DNA of 64,000 bases from Xiphias gladius (Eukaryota > Chordata > Actinopteri > Istiophoriformes > Xiphiidae). Under the pieces are notes generated by a model. It ran no database searches and was not told the origin of the DNA. It was given only the letters and a program-made list of their open reading frames with translations. Positions 60,585-64,000 of the stretch are shown piece by piece (position 1 is the first letter of the stretch; each line of letters starts with the position of its first letter). Where the stretch lies: positions 14,070,206 through 14,134,205 of the forward strand of contig NC_053417.1 of NCBI RefSeq assembly GCF_016859285.1, in the 5' to 3' direction. Made by a program: the position numbers and the translations under genes.

Positions 60585-61150
60585 CAGTTGTATCTAAGGG
60601 TTTGGGCACCCCTGGACAAATTCCACACACACACACACACACACACACACTAATTCAGTACTTAGCATTGAATTAGTGTGTTCTTTTGGCAGATATCACA
60701 GCTGGCAAACGTTTTTTGTAGCAGGTAAGAGTAGGTCTCTTCTTGATTTAGTTCTGTCCTGCACACACACATTTCTGATCAGGTCAGGGGACTGTGGAGG
60801 CCGTTCCAAAAGCTTGAGCTTGTGTTTCTTGAAGTGGTTCATGGTGGATTTTGAGGTCTGCTTTGAGGTCTGCGTTGTCCTGTTGTAGAAGCCAGCCTCT
60901 TTTCAGTCGCACTTTCTTGTGGGACTGCAGGACATTTGCATCCACGATTGTCTGGCTGCAAATGTAGTGGAATTCATTCTTCCCTTTATCTGTAAAATGT
61001 TGCCTGTGCCACTGGCTGCCACTCAACCCCAAAACAGAATATTTCTACCCCCCATGCTTTGCTTAACAGTTCGCAAACTAGGGGGTTACTAGGTACTGAA
61101 TTAGTAGGGTGCCCACAATTTTTGCGCATGCCCTTGGGTGGGTCCCCCAG
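60585..61150. mobile_element. Degenerate DNA-transposon-like sequence with (CA)n
   Basis: TCTAAGGGTTTGGGCACCCC at the left and TAGGGTGCCCACAATTTTTG at the right are roughly inverted, as in a family of old Tc1-like elements. A (CA)n tract at 60624-60650 lies inside. On the minus strand short transposase-like remnants are only suggestive (QDNADLKADLKIHHEP). Low certainty on family. Confidence 0.4.
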
Positions 61151-61480
61151 GGATCGCTTGGTGGTCAAAATAATAGTAAAGCAGGGGGGAAAAAAACATT
61201 CTTGTATGCAAAATTATTTTGCTTCTCAACTTTTCTGTATTATCTATATTTATCTATATTTAGACTTAAGGCCTCAAAACTATTCCAATCAAGAGTACGA
61301 ATAATCAATCTTTGGTTGAACTGATCACAAGCTGTAAACATACGCGTTCTCTTATTTTGTGGACTAAATGATTAATCAATTAATCTGAATGATAATGAAA
61401 AGAAAAAAAAAATCGACCGTGAACAGAATCGTTCCTTGCATCCCTGGTCTAATATTCAACATAAAACGGACCTCACTGCA
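61151..61480. other. larp4-asb8 spacer
   Basis: No gene. A partial fragment resembling the GGGCTGCAAC MITE interior (GACTAAATGATTAATCAATT) is at 61360-61385. Nothing else seen. Confidence 0.4.
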
Positions 61481-62031
61481 ACCTGCTTTCCTTATATAGC
61501 CTTGGCCTTCCACAGTCCCGGGCGGAATATGGAACTATGACTTTGGAAAAAAACCCTCAGTGTCTGCGGTCAGTTCTCCGGCCGGTGTGGCTCGGCTGTC
61601 CACCAGGGGCTGCCTCTGCCAGGCCAGTCAGTCACCGGTGAGCTGCGAAGCCTCTTGTCTCGGTGACTCTCTTGCTGGTCGACCGTTCTTAACTCAACAT
61701 GGACATGGGCCGACGGCATTCATGGCATGCCGGCGGATGCCTGCGGTGCTGCCGTTACGTTACATGCCCATATTGGGCAAGTAAGTATACTTGGCGAGGA
61801 CGAGGCGGTCGCAGAGCGTAAAAGCCGGTATTAACGTGCGGCACGAATTTAGCTGGAGTTATCGCGGACCAAGGCGAGCGTTGGCCGCGGTCGGGTTTAA
61901 ATACGGAGGAACGGTGGCTCGAGGAGGAGGGCGTGGCCGCAGCCGTGACGTTCTTCTGTGTTTATGTCAAACCGAGCAGCAAACAGTCCCTACAGTAACC
62001 TGTCAGACCTTCAAACCGTGGACCGAAAACG
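61480..62031 (+). promoter_or_regulatory. asb8: asb8 promoter and non-coding first exon
   Basis: GC- and CpG-rich stretch ending in a good donor (ACG then GTAGGT at 62032), matching an acceptor (CTTACAG, 63084-63090) in front of the asb8 ATG. No TATA box. TAGC/AACGTTAGC motifs cluster just downstream at 62174-62210. Open frames here (61560-61784, 61791-62048) look like chance frames in GC-rich DNA. Confidence 0.55.
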
Positions 62032-63090
62032 GTAGGTTATCTCGTTAGCATCGGTCATTTATCGACGGTGGATGCGGAAGGGCATTTCAAACAGCTTTCA
62101 CAAAGATTTGGAAATGAATGTCAATTGATTTTTGTCCGCCTACAAGTGTCGCTTGCCCCTTGAATCTCCATGTTAACGTTAGCTCGCTAGCTAGCTAACT
62201 TGGTGCTAGCAGCGGGGGAAAATGTAGTCGGAGAGCATTTTTTTTTCCCTCTAAACCAACCCCTCGGCGTCTGCTTGTTAGCCAAATGGCAGTTTTAATT
62301 TGTATATTAACGTTAATCTGTTAATTAAAATAAACTGTCACTTGGTGTTAAACGTGCATCATTGTTGCAGACTGTCTTATGTTTTCTTTTTGATGCGGAG
62401 CATGTTATTTCTGAGCGAGCTAACACGAGCTGTTAATGTGAGCCAAATATCTAACGTTTAGCTGTTTACATGGCTGTAATTTTGCTGAAAATCAGCTCTT
62501 GGGCGACTTCAAGTAAGTAGCAACAGCCAGAACAAGGTCAGGCATCGGTTCTCAGATTAACAACAGTACTAGCATAAACTATCCAGATAGCATGGTCGGA
62601 GCTTAATGTCCTAGCAGTAATTCTTCAGTCAAAAATGATTATGATCAAAGTACAAGAAAATAGTAAATTTGTTTTCAACTAAACAACAACTAAGCAATTA
62701 CTCATTATTGTCATCGCACACTATTGTATTAAAATTTGATATCAAAATCAACAAGTACTCTGGAAATCATGACTCTTGCCCACTTCATAGGATGTGAAAT
62801 TGAAACTTAAATTGTATTTATAATAAACTCTAATATAAAATCTGATCATTTTGGACCCTCAATATTCAATATAACTCGTCACAACAAACCTGATTATGTA
62901 CAGCCAGTGTGTCAGTTAATTTTACAGTAAATTTAAAAGGTGTATGTGCACATTTATATCTCAATTTGGACGACACTGTGCTATGAGTGCAACATCTGTC
63001 TAAAAAAATCTTAGGCCCATCGCCTGTTAAAATTGTTACTCATTTTATAGTGGGGTTTTTTTGCTGAGGAATCTCCATTGTGTCTTACAG
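62032..63090 (+). other. asb8 5' UTR intron
   Basis: GT-AG intron inferred from the donor at 62032 and acceptor at 63090. TAGC-type motifs at 62174-62210 and 62400-62465. No exon or named repeat in it. Confidence 0.45.
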
Positions 63091-63114
63091 TTTTTAAATC
63101 CAGCTTCTTGAAAC

Positions 63115-63177
63115 ATGTATTTCAGTGTGCTGTTGTGTCACCCCTGCCCGGGTGCCATGGTCCTCTGTCACACATGA
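63115..63177 (+). CDS. Upstream ORF of asb8, overlapping the main start
   Basis: In the 5' UTR part of exon 2, a 20-codon frame starts at ATG 63115. It has an in-frame second ATG at 63157 in strong context (GCCATGG) and stops at TGA 63175-63177. The stop overlaps the asb8 start codon as ATGA, so ribosomes would end exactly at the main start. Translation is not shown, only possible. Confidence 0.5.
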   Translation: MYFSVLLCHPCPGAMVLCHT

Positions 63178-64000
63178 GCTCTACTATGTGGTACATCATG
63201 CAAAGCATTCAAAGTAAATACTCCTTGTCTGAGCGACTCATCCGCACCATCGCAGCCATCCGCTCATTCCCACATGACAATGTGGAGGATCTCATTCGTA
63301 AGGTAGGCACCTGCTAATCTTTCAATTTGACTTTAAAATGAATACTATCTCCCAGTGTCATCAGTTATATTGACATCATCCCCTGTCTGCCTAAGGGAGC
63401 TGATGTGAACCGGATGCATGGAACACTTAAGCCGCTGCACTGTGCATGTATGGTCGCTGATGCTGACTGTGTGGAGCTGCTGTTGGAAAAGGGGGCAGAG
63501 GTATGTCATAGATGATTCCTACACAGTGAACCACATGGTTTTAGATTAATCTGCTACCTTCCAGACAGCCACTGTATGATATGACAGTCCAACTGCAGAG
63601 AGTTGAACCTTGCTTATGATACTGTACGTAATCCATCACGCTGAACATAATGCCCAATTTTATTTTTGCCAAAAATACATTATCTTTGTGGGGCAGTTCA
63701 GGTTTGAGGAAGAGCATTCTTTAAAATTCTTCCTGTTGATGTCTTGAAGAATGGTTTGACATCTGAAAATTTTATAGTGGGTTTCCAGAACCATTGACGC
63801 AAAAATTGTGTTGTTAGAAAATCAAACATAGAATTGAAATCACACACGATAATGACAATGTAACAGTTTTTGCATTAAAAGGTTGTCATTTGACACCCAA
63901 TTCTCATGTGTTAGATGTTGAAATTTCCACTTAGCACTTAAACACACCAATGAAGTAGTGTTTTCATAACAGTTCTCGTTTAAACTATGTCACAATGTAG
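63174..64000 (+). CDS. asb8: Ankyrin repeat and SOCS box protein 8, N-terminal part
   Basis: In known biology this is a substrate-recognition subunit of an Elongin BC-Cullin5 ubiquitin ligase; the SOCS box lies outside this window. Coding exons seen: 63174-63302 (43 codons) and 63396-63500 (35 codons), both phase 0. From 63501 to the window end is intron without further exon. The N terminus MSSTMWYIMQSIQSKYSLSE and RLIRTIAAIRSFPHDNVEDL are nearly the same as human ASB8, followed by the first ankyrin repeat (GADVNRMHGTLKPLHCACMV, ADCVELLLEKGAE). About 78 of an expected 288 residues are present. The start is fixed by this homology although its -3 base is C, a weak context. Confidence 0.93.

Noticed and set aside
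60784-61032. 82-codon minus-strand frame with QQDNADLKADLK
   Set aside because: Looks like a decayed transposase end within the 60585-61150 element, not a host gene.
61560-62048. Two open frames upstream of asb8
   Set aside because: GC-rich promoter/5' UTR DNA; no homology, and the second frame runs across the donor at 62032.

Overview
The window is vertebrate nuclear DNA, almost certainly from a ray-finned (percomorph-type) fish. All genes are split by GT-AG introns, the proteins are vertebrate orthologues in teleost form, and the interspersed repeats are Tc1/mariner copies and short inverted-repeat elements typical of fish genomes. No prokaryotic feature, CRISPR array or virus was seen. 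Six protein-coding genes were found. The five complete or near-complete ones were rebuilt exon by exon, with reading phase matching at every junction used.

Layout. (1) 1-4.9 kb, minus strand: 5' two-thirds of ppard (nuclear receptor PPAR-delta), cut by the window start inside the ligand-binding domain. (2) 8.8-17.1 kb, minus: def6, complete, 11 coding exons, 618 aa. (3) 20.1-27.6 kb, plus: troap (tastin), 13 coding exons, 692 aa, preceded by a cell-cycle-type promoter with three CCAAT boxes. (4) 30.1-43.6 kb, plus: pfkm (muscle 6-phosphofructokinase), 22 coding exons, 780 aa, behind a TATA box. One exon lies inside a perfectly repeated tandem duplication. (5) 46.9-57.2 kb, plus: larp4, 16 coding exons, 791 aa. 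(6) 63.2-64.0 kb, plus: the first two coding exons of asb8, cut by the window end.

The genes do not form one pathway. They cover lipid-sensing transcription, Rho-GTPase signalling, mitotic cytoskeleton, glycolysis, mRNA poly(A) metabolism and ubiquitin ligation. The order joins two blocks that are separate in human: DEF6-PPARD (6p21) and TROAP/PFKM/LARP4/ASB8 (12q13).

The points most worth a second look are: the ~535-bp tandem duplication carrying an intact pfkm exon; twin ~185-nt elements with box C/D-like ends in two larp4 introns; phase-compatible duplicated exon pairs in troap; dense TAGC/GTTAGC motif clusters around the TATA-less gene starts but not at the TATA-driven pfkm start; an asb8 upstream ORF in strong context that overlaps the main start as ATGA; and a TG tract directly in front of a pfkm 3' splice site. 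No evidence of an entirely new system was seen.
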